Shown here: piece after piece, positions 1-8,717 of the stretch | Layout of the letters: each line of letters begins with the position of its first letter | Position numbering within the stretch: position 1 is the stretch's first letter | Origin: Bacteroidia bacterium | Lineage (GTDB): Bacteria > Bacteroidota > Bacteroidia > Cytophagales > Cyclobacteriaceae | Direction of reading: 5' to 3' | DNA length: 64,000 bases | Assembly: GCA_030425425.1 (NCBI GenBank) | Contig: JAUIAO010000005.1 | Span: forward strand, 1 to 64,000 | Program-made: the position numbers and the translations under genes | Notes under the pieces: model-generated | What the model was told of the DNA's origin: nothing | What the model saw: the letters and a program-made list of their open reading frames with translations, nothing else | The model's database searches: none

Positions 1-1501
1 CTGCATCGGTAATAGAGTAAACATCTATCAAACCTCCAAAGCGATTTGCAGTACTTTTCTCTTTCTTCATTAAAGGGGTTCCTGTAAAGGCTATAAAACA
101 ACCTTTAGGAAATACCTTTTGCATTTTGATATTGAATGTACCATATTGACTTCTATGCCCTTCATCTACCAAAACAAAAATGTCGGGTGAATCAAACCCT
201 TCTTTGGCCTGATTAACAGCCGCTTCAAATTTATGAATCAAAGTAGTGATAACTGTATCACCTGTGCCGGAAAGAAGCTCTACCAAGTGCTTGCCTGTTT
301 GAGCATTCTCAACTGGGATCTGGCATTTTTTGAAGGTTTGGGTGATCTGATCATCCAGATCAATCCTGTCAGTTACTAGAATGATTTTCGGATTTTTGAT
401 ATTTGGATGAGTAGCTATGAGTTGTGCCAACATGACCATGGTCAGTGATTTTCCGCTTCCCTGTGTATGCCAAATCACTCCACCTTTTCTTAATCCATTA
501 TGATCTGTTTGAGCCACCTTGTTCAGGGTGTTGTGCACAGCAAAGTATTGTTGATACCTGGTGACTTTCTTGATGCCATCATCATACAAGGTAAAGTTGA
601 AGAATAGGTCCAGAAGTCTTGCTGGCTGGCAAAAGCTGAATAGCAACTTATCTTGCTCCGTGACGATCTGCTCTTCCTTTTCGAGGTTTTGAAAATAAGT
701 CCAAACATTCCTGTACCGATCCTGAAAGAGCGTAGTTCTTTCATTATCAGGCAAGGGCTGATTCTTCAAGCTTTGGAGTTTGTCTACCCATTCTGCTTCT
801 TCCACTTTGGTTCGGAACAGCTCTTTCCAAAAGCTCCAAAATTCCTTTTGTGTTGCTGTAGTCGCATACTTTGCTTCATGGGTAGCCAAGCCCAATACCA
901 GGTTGGAGTATTGATATAGCGAACGGATGCCGTCTTCCTGCTGGTTACGGAGGTGCTGTTCTATGGCTTTGTCAATTGGGTCTTTGATTTTAGGGCTTTT
1001 GCACTCTATGACCACCATGGGAATCCCATTGACAAACAATACGATATCTGGCCGATAGTGCTCATTGCTTCCACTTCTGAGTACACTGAACTCCTCCGTA
1101 ACATGGTAGCTGTTGTTCTCTGGATTTTTCCAATCAATGTACTGAAATGAAAAGCTCTTTTTGTCACCCAATACAGATTGCTCAAAACTGCGACCTAAGG
1201 TGATGAGTTCATAAAAGGCTTTGTTGGCTGCTAAGTAACCGTCCTGAACAGGAAGGTCACGAATAGCAAGAATGGCATTGTTGACATTGGTATCTGAGAA
1301 TTGAAACTCTTTGCCTTTGTATTCTATGGAATTGATCAAATGAAGCTGATCCCTTAAAACCTCCTCTAAGAGTACATTGGAGGTTCTGCCTCCACGAGCT
1401 TCCAGCGCCTGATCAGGAGTGAGATACTTCCATCCCATGTTCATGAGTAGCTTTAGTGCCGGAAGCTGAGAAATATGGTCTTCTTTGAATGATGGTGTCA
1501 T
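1..1501 (-). CDS. hsdR: Type I restriction endonuclease, R subunit (partial, C-terminus outside window)
   Basis: This is the N-terminal roughly 500 residues of the ATP-driven translocase and nuclease subunit of a type I restriction-modification enzyme. My reading of the minus strand gives an N-terminal nuclease core (a PD motif with a downstream VIECKSP, i.e. PD-(D/E)xK type), then a helicase motor with Walker A QGSGKS, a DEGH box and a TGTP motif. The frame is open to the window edge. The ATG at 1501 overlaps the stop of the upstream winged-helix fragment by 4 bp (ATGA), suggesting coupled translation. The matching hsdM and hsdS lie at 7.5-10.2 kb on the same strand, separated from hsdR by CBASS genes. 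HsdR normally runs to about 800-1100 residues, so roughly half is missing only because the window ends. Confidence 0.93.
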   Translation of the reverse strand, partial: MTPSFKEDHISQLPALKLLMNMGWKYLTPDQALEARGGRTSNVLLEEVLRDQLHLINSIEYKGKEFQFSDTNVNNAILAIRDLPVQDGYLAANKAFYELITLGRSFEQSVLGDKKSFSFQYIDWKNPENNSYHVTEEFSVLRSGSNEHYRPDIVLFVNGIPMVVIECKSPKIKDPIDKAIEQHLRNQQEDGIRSLYQYSNLVLGLATHEAKYATTATQKEFWSFWKELFRTKVEEAEWVDKLQSLKNQPLPDNERTTLFQDRYRNVWTYFQNLEKEEQIVTEQDKLLFSFCQPARLLDLFFNFTLYDDGIKKVTRYQQYFAVHNTLNKVAQTDHNGLRKGGVIWHTQGSGKSLTMVMLAQLIATHPNIKNPKIILVTDRIDLDDQITQTFKKCQIPVENAQTGKHLVELLSGTGDTVITTLIHKFEAAVNQAKEGFDSPDIFVLVDEGHRSQYGTFNIKMQKVFPKGCFIAFTGTPLMKKEKSTANRFGGLIDVYSITDA

Positions 1502-1854
1502 GGCAAAGGATTTTGAGTTTGAATAGTGATTTCCCAATATCCGGATCGTTCACCCTCTCTTCTTTCAACCAGGTTTTGTTCTTTTAACTTTTGGATATTC
1601 TTTTCAATCGCTCTCTCGGTAATGCCCAGTTTCTTGGCCATTTCCGGAATGGTGACAAATTGATTGAGATACATCATTTCCAATACCTTCAGCGGACTTT
1701 TTCCAATTTTAGAAGGTGATTGTTCGGTGATCTGATCTTTTACTTTTCGCCAGTTTCCGGCAGAAACTTTCCCCGAACTTTTCCCCGAACTTTTTTCGGG
1801 TCTTTGGAGAATGACCGTAAACATTCCTTCGGTTTTAAATTCTGGATCTCCCAT
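1498..1854 (-). pseudogene. C-terminal remnant of an AlbA_2/Schlafen-type ATP-binding regulator (winged helix)
   Basis: From the ATG at 1854 the product is about 118 residues. It begins with a GDPEFKTEG segment followed by FTVILQRP, resembling the stretch after the ATP-binding part of AlbA_2 (RecG-like C-terminal) proteins. A winged helix-turn-helix with TIPEMAKKLGITERAIEKNI follows. The N-terminal AlbA_2 domain is absent. The frame stays open to about 2091, but the extra residues do not resemble the family and run into the neighbouring DUF3800 gene. Full-length AlbA_2 proteins often sit between hsdS and hsdR, so this is probably the tail of such a gene, cut when the CBASS block arrived. It still overlaps hsdR by an ATGA, so it may be translated. 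The family call rests on motif memory, not a search. Confidence 0.6.
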
Positions 1855-1989
1855 TTTTATAAAATGCAAATGGAAGTGATATTTAAACAATTTATTGCTA
1901 GTCTCGTAAATATTAACGAACCTTGTATCAGATATTTGCTTATTGAAACCAGGTATCAAAGACATTCGGACCGGGGAGTCCCCGATCGG

Positions 1990-2019
1990 CAAAAAGCTGG
2001 AACTTGTTTCAGCTTTTTG
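1990..2019. terminator. Perfect 10-bp hairpin after the DUF3800 gene
   Basis: Positions 1990-1999 pair perfectly with 2010-2019 around a 10-nt loop. On the plus strand a T-rich run follows. On the minus strand, where the genes are, the stem itself ends in a T5 stretch. It lies just past the DUF3800 stop and could stop or attenuate transcription before the AlbA_2 remnant and hsdR. A second GC-rich fold lies close by at 1970-1989. Confidence 0.5.
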
Positions 2020-2023
2020 TTTT

Positions 2024-2773
2024 TTACGGGAATATTTTAAGACCATATCTCTTTCCATTTTTGTTGTATATTTTAGATGCAACAATATCAAAAGCAGGAT
2101 TTGCCCGCTTAGGATTGATCACATATCTGGCTGTTGGGTAGGCTACCAAATCTGCCAATTGCAGCCCATTTACGTTCTCCTTTTTACTTCTGAAATGAAT
2201 GTTGAGGTTGATGTCTTTGAGCCGTTTTGCACTTACATAGCCGGTGCCTCTGGCCATAAGTCGCTGAAAGTGTTCATCTAACTTTTTATCTTCTTTTTTA
2301 CCACGTTTTTCTATGACTATCTGTAAGTTTTTGCCAGGAATTTGAATCTCGTCCAAGTAAAAAACTGATCGCTCTATTATGAAGGACAAAGCCAACTCGT
2401 AAACATCATTGGAGAGTCGACCAAATTTTCTGATGTAGTTATCCTTTCTAATAGCAGAGGCAATTACGGTATAATTACTGCCTTCTATACATTCATTCAG
2501 CTGTTGATAAAAGGCACCCTTCAACTCTAAGTCGAAAAGGATTTGAAACTCTTTTTCACATTTGCGAATGTCTCTGGAATGGAAAATGACCTGTTTGTTT
2601 TTCCAAAATTGCTGTTTGATCTCATTGAAAGAATCACGAATAGTTAGATATTCATGAGCAGAAACGAGTACGCCACATAGCAGAAATACCGGAAAATCAG
2701 GATTGAGAGTGGTCAATCCATGATCGCCGCTTTCGTCAATGAACAGGTAGTATGTGTTATTGGATATTGTCAC
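2024..2773 (-). CDS. DUF3800 family protein
   Basis: This 249-residue protein has the DUF3800 hallmarks: an N-terminal YLFIDESGDHG stretch with two acidic residues, a central VIEKRG strand and a C-terminal GLQLADLVAYP motif. The family is thought to adopt an RNase H-like fold and is common in phage-defence islands and mobile elements, but its activity is not established here. The apparent start is GTG at 2773; no better in-frame ATG precedes the conserved motif. It follows the membrane-linked CD-NTase with a 17-bp gap and is probably co-transcribed. It may be an accessory of that second CD-NTase or an independent passenger. Confidence 0.8.
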   Translation of the reverse strand: MTISNNTYYLFIDESGDHGLTTLNPDFPVFLLCGVLVSAHEYLTIRDSFNEIKQQFWKNKQVIFHSRDIRKCEKEFQILFDLELKGAFYQQLNECIEGSNYTVIASAIRKDNYIRKFGRLSNDVYELALSFIIERSVFYLDEIQIPGKNLQIVIEKRGKKEDKKLDEHFQRLMARGTGYVSAKRLKDINLNIHFRSKKENVNGLQLADLVAYPTARYVINPKRANPAFDIVASKIYNKNGKRYGLKIFP

Positions 2774-2790
2774 TAATTGTTATTCCGTTT

Positions 2791-3756
2791 TCAAAACCTT
2801 TTGCCAAAAATATTCCTCCACCTAGTAACAGCTTTCGATTGACTGGAGGCACTCACAGCCTCCGCTGCTAGTTCTACCATATTGCCAATTTCATCATAAA
2901 ATGCATTCTTCTGTGTTGAAGTCAATCGATGCATTACATCATCATTTGGGGGCACAGGTAATATAGCATTCCAGGTCTTCTTATTGTGAAGATATTCCAT
3001 TATGGCCGTGGCGGTATTGAAAAATGCTACATCATCACGTTTGGATTTTTCATAACACTGAATAGCCCATAATGTCATGGCCAGACCGCTTGGAAATTTC
3101 TTACCTGTTTTGGTCCTGGTATGATCTGACCAGGCTTTTAGATACCTAATAATCCTAATAAGCTGAGGCTTGTTCTTTGTAGCTTGTTTGAACCACTCAA
3201 TGAACGCTTTCGGTTCGGAATGCTCCCATTCATACCCCCTTGAGCCGAAGAAGGTCTTACCTGAGTATTGATCTATGTAATAGATGGGTAGATCTATATG
3301 AAAATCACGCACATAGTTCAGACGTACACAATTTGTTTTGATAGTCACGCCTTTAGAGGTGTGGCCAGTCAATGCTCTTTTGATATGATTTTGAATACTT
3401 TCGACGTGCATTCCAGGATGTGCAGGGAAGAAAACCCCAAGATCAATATCACATATGGTACTGCGGTTCTCAATCACCGTTCCCATTTTGTAAGAACCCT
3501 GAATGAAGAAAGTTGGGATTGGGAGATTCGTATTGTCTTCAAAATAGCTACTTACCTTATCCCGAATTGTGTTGTGTGCTCGTCTGAGATTAGCAACTTT
3601 GTCCGGGTGAATGGTGATAGTCTGATTGAACTTTTTGAACAAATCATCACAATTGGAGTCATCTGTTATCTCGAATTTTTCATCTGATTTAAATACCTCT
3701 TTGCCAACCACATAGGCAATGCCCAATACTATAAGTCGTATCATCCAAGGATTCAT
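2791..3756 (-). CDS. CD-NTase (cGAS/DncV-like) with an N-terminal membrane segment
   Basis: This is a 321-residue nucleotidyltransferase of the SMODS/CD-NTase class, which makes cyclic oligonucleotide signals after phage infection. Visible are the GS motif (QGSYKMGT, G87-S88), the metal-binding pair D103 and D105 in CDIDLGVFF, and the third acidic residue D155 in HIDLPIYY, so the active site looks complete. Residues 4-18 form a short hydrophobic stretch, predicting a membrane anchor not usual in soluble CD-NTases. The ATG at 3756 overlaps the stop of the E2-like gene (ATGA). It lacks the Gly-Gly C-terminus of the other CD-NTase in this operon. Whether it is a second CBASS enzyme with its own effector or works with CapV cannot be told from sequence. 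Confidence 0.85.
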   Translation of the reverse strand: MNPWMIRLIVLGIAYVVGKEVFKSDEKFEITDDSNCDDLFKKFNQTITIHPDKVANLRRAHNTIRDKVSSYFEDNTNLPIPTFFIQGSYKMGTVIENRSTICDIDLGVFFPAHPGMHVESIQNHIKRALTGHTSKGVTIKTNCVRLNYVRDFHIDLPIYYIDQYSGKTFFGSRGYEWEHSEPKAFIEWFKQATKNKPQLIRIIRYLKAWSDHTRTKTGKKFPSGLAMTLWAIQCYEKSKRDDVAFFNTATAIMEYLHNKKTWNAILPVPPNDDVMHRLTSTQKNAFYDEIGNMVELAAEAVSASSQSKAVTRWRNIFGKRF

Positions 3757-4181
3757 TTCTTATCGCCTTTTTTATGTAGAACTTCAGGGTGCAACCATTT
3801 ACCTGTAAACTGATACAGTTCGTAAAAAACGAACCACTCATGAGTCCAGGGTATAATGGTATCATACAAATGATGAGAAGAGTTATCCCAAGTCATATCT
3901 TTAGGATAGTAAAGACATAAACTTGTATCTTCATACATGTGTATATCGTCATTGTATACAATTAAAGGGTCAGTTACTGTAACTTTTGGCCTACTTAATG
4001 GGGCGTACTTAATTCTGTATGAATAAGTGATTGATTCCTCTGTAGGCTGATAATTCCCATAACAGTAGAGGATTCCATGGTTGATCTTACAGTCTAGAAA
4101 ATCGTAATGCCTTTCGATAAGCTTTTTCTCGACATTGATAATTACTATTGGATTTGGACGATATTTTTTGTAAAAAGCCAT
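3753..4181 (-). CDS. CBASS E2-like conjugating protein (short type II)
   Basis: This 142-residue protein resembles the stand-alone prokaryotic E2-like proteins of short type II CBASS operons. Supporting motifs are SLCLYYP, containing candidate catalytic Cys89, a W a few residues later, and the C-terminal TIIPWTHEWF followed by FYE and a TGKWLHPE stretch. In such operons the E2-like protein is reported to form a conjugate with the C-terminal glycine of the cognate CD-NTase and so prime it. Here the gene begins directly after the stop of a CD-NTase ending in Gly-Gly and overlaps the next CD-NTase by 4 bp. No E1 or JAB peptidase is visible. The cysteine assignment is inference from motif position. 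Confidence 0.75.
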   Translation of the reverse strand: MAFYKKYRPNPIVIINVEKKLIERHYDFLDCKINHGILYCYGNYQPTEESITYSYRIKYAPLSRPKVTVTDPLIVYNDDIHMYEDTSLCLYYPKDMTWDNSSHHLYDTIIPWTHEWFVFYELYQFTGKWLHPEVLHKKGDKK

Positions 4182-5195
4182 TTATCCTCCGTAGTTTCTA
4201 TGAGGTTTATGATCCACTCCTTGTTCTTTTTGGATTCTCCCTCTTTCATCCAATTTCGCATCCTTATTAAGAATGGTGTTTGCGATTGATAAAAGGGAAG
4301 CGGCTTGTTTGTCAACATCCTTGTCCTCTCCATCAGGGAAATAAGATCCAAGATGTTTTTGCCAAAGTTTACTTGCTTTCAATTGATTGGTTTCATCATC
4401 AATTGCTTTATTGGCATCCTTGATAAATGCATTGATCGATTCAAAGAAATAGTCCTCACTTCCTGTGTAATTCTCAAGTAAATCATCTTGAGGGGTGGTG
4501 GGCATCACACAACTCCAACTCAACTGGAGATTCAATTTGATTTGCTTAAGTGTGTCTCTCAAAGCGATATCGTCTCTATCATTCTTTTGTATGTGACGAC
4601 TTGCCAGAACTGTCATCGTCAGTCCATTGGGCATTTTATTAGAACGATTATCACACCAAGCTTTCAGATATCTGACAATACGAACTAACTGTCCTTTTTC
4701 ATCTTTCTGATCATTGAACCAGTCCTTGAATTCTTTTGGGTCACTTTTAGACCAATCAGCATTTCTGACAGCCAAATGTGGGTTTTCTGAATCATTGGAG
4801 TCACTTACCTTGTAATACACCGGGAGGTCAATGTGGTAATCACCTGCATAGATCACTCTGATACACTTTTGACGGTGTTGTGGCGGTGTAGTGGTGGCAT
4901 CTTCCACCGCCTCTTTCACCCATTTTTGAAGGGTAGCACCTGTTTCTGATGGTTTCGGAAAGAAGTAAACACCATTATCCAAATCACAGGTGTCATCCTT
5001 GGTACGGATCATGGTTTTCATGGAGTATGATCCCTGACCTCTGAATTTTGGCTTATAGTTCGGGTGTTTTTCTGCAAAATGATCTCTGATCCGATCCCGT
5101 AGTTTATCACGGGATTTCATAAGGCTTTTCTTTTTACTTGAGGTAATATTCAGGTTTCCGTTGAAGGACTGAAATAAATTATGGCAGTTTGACAT
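4182..5195 (-). CDS. CBASS CD-NTase with conjugatable Gly-Gly C-terminus
   Basis: This 337-residue cyclic-oligonucleotide synthase is DncV-like. It has the GS motif GQGSYSMK (G55-S56), metal ligands D71 and D73 in CDLDNGVYF, and D123 in YHIDLPVYY. The final residues are HRNYGG followed directly by TAA, a ubiquitin-like tail fitting modification by the E2-like protein encoded immediately downstream. Upstream is a patatin-type phospholipase, the usual effector of DncV-like enzymes. The expected role is to make a cyclic di- or trinucleotide on infection that activates CapV. Which nucleotide is made cannot be read from the sequence. Confidence 0.9.
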   Translation of the reverse strand: MSNCHNLFQSFNGNLNITSSKKKSLMKSRDKLRDRIRDHFAEKHPNYKPKFRGQGSYSMKTMIRTKDDTCDLDNGVYFFPKPSETGATLQKWVKEAVEDATTTPPQHRQKCIRVIYAGDYHIDLPVYYKVSDSNDSENPHLAVRNADWSKSDPKEFKDWFNDQKDEKGQLVRIVRYLKAWCDNRSNKMPNGLTMTVLASRHIQKNDRDDIALRDTLKQIKLNLQLSWSCVMPTTPQDDLLENYTGSEDYFFESINAFIKDANKAIDDETNQLKASKLWQKHLGSYFPDGEDKDVDKQAASLLSIANTILNKDAKLDERGRIQKEQGVDHKPHRNYGG

Positions 5196-5247
5196 TGTTA
5201 TTGGGTTTTATATGTTTTGGGTGAATTGATATGTATTATTCTTTCTA

Positions 5248-6252
5248 TTACTCATATTCAAAGAAGTCTTTAATGATTCTGGATGCGCTATTATTGAACT
5301 CAAAGGCCGCCTTTTCTCCAAGCTTTTTCAATTTGTCCGGATCAGTTTCATCCAGAGCAACAGCATGTGAATTGGATAATTCTGTATTGATCCTTTCATA
5401 CACAAAGCGTGGTTCATGTTCCTTATCAATCCCTCTTTGAAGTAGGCTAATCAAGTTCTCCACCAACTGCGATTGTCCCTGCATGAATAAATCAATTATT
5501 CGAGTTTTGTTCATCCAATAGCTTACGCCCCAATTTTTCCTTATTTGTCCATCTGTAAATTTCTGATGTCCAGTACCGATTGATAATACTCTAAGGTTCG
5601 ACAGATCCTGATTAAATGCTTTTTGAGCCTCTATAATTCCTAGGAAAGTCGGATTATTAGCTACCACACCACCATCCACTTTGTTACTAAATGACACATC
5701 CAGATTGTTTAGATCCTTATACTCCGCACTGTATGGGTCAAAGTAAGTAGGTGCTGCAGAAGTAGCTAATGCTGCCTGATAAGCAGGCAGGTGAAAATCC
5801 CGTTTGAATGCCGGATGATGTTTTGTTTTGAGGACTGAAGGGGTGCCGTGAAGCAAATCATAAATAGGTACACACAGATGTGTCCTGCAATCGTCTAGCC
5901 TGGGATCCTCTCCTGAATTGGCTTCCCTCAATTTGTCACGAACCAACCTTTCAAGATTATCTCTGCTATATGATGACCTCCAGAGTTGCTTCAAACTTCT
6001 TTTCTTGCCAAATATAACGCTGGCGTTTTCCAGGTATAAATTATAAAGCTCTTGTGCAGGAATACCTAGGGCCAACGCTATTGCCAGAATACCACCAGTA
6101 GAGGTACCGCATATCAGGTCAAAGTTTTGGTAGATCTGCCAGTTTTCCTTGCCCTGTGCTTTTAGCTCAGCTTCTAGCTTGGCTAAGAACATCGCTGGAA
6201 AAACCCCTCGAATTCCACCTCCATCAATTGACAATATTTTGAAGGGTTTCAT
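5248..6252 (-). CDS. capV: Patatin-like phospholipase, CBASS effector CapV
   Basis: This 334-residue patatin-family lipase has the oxyanion motif DGGGIRG near residue 10, the nucleophile elbow GTSTGG with Ser51, and the dyad aspartate D193 in DGGVVANNP. In CBASS, CapV is activated by the cyclic nucleotide and degrades inner-membrane phospholipids, killing the infected cell. Its stop is 52 bp before the Gly-Gly CD-NTase, and its ATG overlaps the stop of the upstream PLD-family gene (ATGA). No signal peptide or membrane segment is seen, as expected for a cytoplasmic effector. Both catalytic residues are present, so it should be active. Confidence 0.9.
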   Translation of the reverse strand: MKPFKILSIDGGGIRGVFPAMFLAKLEAELKAQGKENWQIYQNFDLICGTSTGGILAIALALGIPAQELYNLYLENASVIFGKKRSLKQLWRSSYSRDNLERLVRDKLREANSGEDPRLDDCRTHLCVPIYDLLHGTPSVLKTKHHPAFKRDFHLPAYQAALATSAAPTYFDPYSAEYKDLNNLDVSFSNKVDGGVVANNPTFLGIIEAQKAFNQDLSNLRVLSIGTGHQKFTDGQIRKNWGVSYWMNKTRIIDLFMQGQSQLVENLISLLQRGIDKEHEPRFVYERINTELSNSHAVALDETDPDKLKKLGEKAAFEFNNSASRIIKDFFEYE

Positions 6253-7517
6253 ACAGGCACAGTTAATAAATTATATATCGGCATTAGTCTTTCAAATTCA
6301 GCAATTACAGTCTGTACTATTGACTCATTGCCCACTTCCTGTGAGTCTGGTTGATATTGTCTGCCTATTATGAAATAGTGATTAATCTGATCATCTGTCA
6401 ATAGAAAATCTCGTAGTTCTGATTCATCTTCGAATGAATGCACATTTCGGTTAACCCCAGCAATGTCAATATAATAAGACTCAGGAAGGTTGGTTAATAA
6501 TGCGGAAAACCGTGACAGAAAGTCATCATCCCTTCGTCTTAGCTTTTCCCGAATGGTCATCCGTTCATAGTATCCGCCTCCATTTTTTCCGATAGTAAGG
6601 TGAATGGCCACATTCGTATACCGAACTAATACCTGCAGTCTCATCTGAAGTAAAGGAGTTGAAGCGGAATCCAGTTTTTGAAACTCTTTTTTGGGTCGGT
6701 TGTAGCTTAACCAAAGCGCTCGAAGTTCATCAGCCGTTCCCTCTGAATGAGCGTGAGACGAAACAATATGTGAGCTGTCATAGTGGTGATTGAGATTCCA
6801 ATTCGTCTTACGGATTATTGGCCAAATGAGATCGTGTAAATCCAACAACCTACGCTTGACCCCCATGCGCTCTTCAATTACTTCTGGATCTTTTCTTTCT
6901 CTTGGTTTGTCTCCACTAAATGCATTATGATGCTCGTACTTGAAAAATTGATTTCTGAAATCATATTTAGTCAAAGGATCTGATAAGATTTGTTCTTTCG
7001 CTTTGAAATCATTTAACAGCTTTCTCCTTTCATTATTCAAGGTGATTGTTTGATCCATTAAATCTCGATATTCTTTCAACCAAGACTCATCGATCACGAT
7101 TCCCTTTTCATAGACCTTATCAAACCATTCTAATAGCTGCCCTATGATCTCATCATCAGCAATGCCTACTGTCATTTCCAGGTTAGATGCTAACCCTCCT
7201 TTAGTAAAATTGCCAGAGCCGATAAATGCTTGCCACTTATCATCAATTTGAAGCATATAAACTTTAGGGTGATAGACTTTATTTTCTTCACGAAAGACCC
7301 TGAAATCATAATCCATTTGTAAAAGCTCTTCAAAAACATCGACAGGAGTTGATAAATCAATTCCAACAACCAACTTTACTTCACAAGAACCTGAGGCTTT
7401 CCTTAAAACTTCAAAACCATGACTACTCATGAGTGCAGTTGCTACGTAAAACTTATCAGCTTTCGCAACTTGATGTTTCAACACATCACCTAGATTGATT
7501 ACATAGTTTGGACTCAT
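6249..7517 (-). CDS. PLD-family (single HKD) protein of the RM/CBASS locus
   Basis: This 422-residue protein carries one phospholipase D-type motif: H83 and K85 in VYHPKVYML, then GSGNFTKGGL (S101, N103). PLD-superfamily enzymes with one HKD usually dimerise to form the active site, and many are nucleases rather than lipases. The C-terminal 250 residues are not recognised. It begins 3 bp after the hsdS stop and ends with a 4-bp overlap into capV, physically bridging the RM and CBASS genes. It could be an accessory nuclease of the restriction system or a separate defence protein. No signal peptide is visible. Confidence 0.75.
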   Translation of the reverse strand: MSPNYVINLGDVLKHQVAKADKFYVATALMSSHGFEVLRKASGSCEVKLVVGIDLSTPVDVFEELLQMDYDFRVFREENKVYHPKVYMLQIDDKWQAFIGSGNFTKGGLASNLEMTVGIADDEIIGQLLEWFDKVYEKGIVIDESWLKEYRDLMDQTITLNNERRKLLNDFKAKEQILSDPLTKYDFRNQFFKYEHHNAFSGDKPRERKDPEVIEERMGVKRRLLDLHDLIWPIIRKTNWNLNHHYDSSHIVSSHAHSEGTADELRALWLSYNRPKKEFQKLDSASTPLLQMRLQVLVRYTNVAIHLTIGKNGGGYYERMTIREKLRRRDDDFLSRFSALLTNLPESYYIDIAGVNRNVHSFEDESELRDFLLTDDQINHYFIIGRQYQPDSQEVGNESIVQTVIAEFERLMPIYNLLTVPV

Positions 7518-7520
7518 AGT

Positions 7521-8717
7521 TTATTCATTTATTCTAACTCTAATCTCCCCAGTCAATAGCTTTTGCATTAAGCCTTTCTTTTGCTCTTTCAGGTTGTCTA
7601 ATTGTTTTTGATGCAGCTTTAGCTCCATCTCAGCTTCTGAAAGCACAGAAGCAATAGCTACTTGCTCGTCCAACTCAGGACATATGACTTCCAGTTTGAT
7701 AAACTCCTTTTTGCTCAATACCCGGTTACGACCTGCTCCGCCAGGAGATATGAGGTCAAGTAAGTATTTGAAATAGGGCTGTAGTATGAGAAACCTGAAA
7801 TAGTTAGGAGACGCCTTTTCTGGTTTGAAGACATAGGTCGGGAATCTATGGGAAACAAGTCCTCCCTCATCTTCCTTGTTTGCAATAGCGACAGCATGTT
7901 CCCAAGCGAAGGTTATATTAACGACAAGGTCGTTCTCTTTAACCTGATATAATGTCTCCATTGCTATGGCATCAGGGTCAAAATCAGGTTTATGAAAAAT
8001 GCCCTTTCCGTGGCTTCTGACACCCAAGGATAAAAAACTAACGGAAGGTTTGTCGATAGGTCTTGGAGTGTAATCCATGAAACTACTTAATGGATTCTTT
8101 TTCCACTTTTTCTCAAACCCCTTCAACCGTTTCTTTCCGGTGAGTAATTGCTGAGCTAGTCCCTTATTTCGCTGCTTGATTTCCTCAATCAGTTTTTGAG
8201 TGGTAGAAATAGCTTGATCCCAGATAATGAGGATTTTAGCTATTTTTAGTTGTTCGGGGAGAGGAGGGAGTAAGATTCTAAGTTTTTTAATAATGGCAGC
8301 TGATAGATTTCCTTGCCCACCTTGCAAGTATTTTGAAATTATCCTCGTTTTTGAAATTTCAAGGAAAGATTTAATGTAATAGTTGTTGCCTTTAGGCCTT
8401 ATACATAAAACGGCTTGATTAATTGCCCCATTAATTCTTGATAATGCAACATCACCACTATTTGCACCATACAATGCAAATAATATGTCACCTTCACTGA
8501 TAATCTTTGCTGATGATTCTTTCAGCCCCAATTCAGAAAGAAACTGCTCTGTTGAGGATTTGTTTATTTCCCCAGATTTAATAAATGGTATTTCTCCGTT
8601 ATAATATTCAGGATTTCCAGTATTCGGTGTTCCTCCCGAAAAAAACTTAGCAATATCTTCAAATTTTTGGCTTTCCCAATCTTTGGGAAAAATTGTAGTT
8701 TGAGTTTTCTCTGCCAT
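7521..8717 (-). CDS. hsdS: Type I restriction-modification specificity subunit (two TRDs)
   Basis: This 398-residue HsdS has two target recognition domains, each followed by a long helix. The first half runs from [17 protein letters not shown] to the [14 protein letters not shown] helix; the second ends with [33 protein letters not shown] in two separate blocks. The LPPLPEQ motif and the terminal LMQKLLTGE are typical. The start overlaps the hsdM stop by one base (TGATG). HsdS directs both the methyltransferase and HsdR to a bipartite DNA site. A second, half-sized HsdS lies on the other side of hsdM. Confidence 0.92.
   Translation of the reverse strand: MAEKTQTTIFPKDWESQKFEDIAKFFSGGTPNTGNPEYYNGEIPFIKSGEINKSSTEQFLSELGLKESSAKIISEGDILFALYGANSGDVALSRINGAINQAVLCIRPKGNNYYIKSFLEISKTRIISKYLQGGQGNLSAAIIKKLRILLPPLPEQLKIAKILIIWDQAISTTQKLIEEIKQRNKGLAQQLLTGKKRLKGFEKKWKKNPLSSFMDYTPRPIDKPSVSFLSLGVRSHGKGIFHKPDFDPDAIAMETLYQVKENDLVVNITFAWEHAVAIANKEDEGGLVSHRFPTYVFKPEKASPNYFRFLILQPYFKYLLDLISPGGAGRNRVLSKKEFIKLEVICPELDEQVAIASVLSEAEMELKLHQKQLDNLKEQKKGLMQKLLTGEIRVRINE

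Noticed and set aside
1855-2091. N-terminal extension of the winged-helix fragment
   Set aside because: Residues show no AlbA_2 similarity, cross a hairpin and overlap the end of the DUF3800 gene.
1720-2281. Plus-strand open frames over the AlbA_2 remnant and DUF3800 gene
   Set aside because: They are antisense shadows of recognisable minus-strand genes and show no family features.
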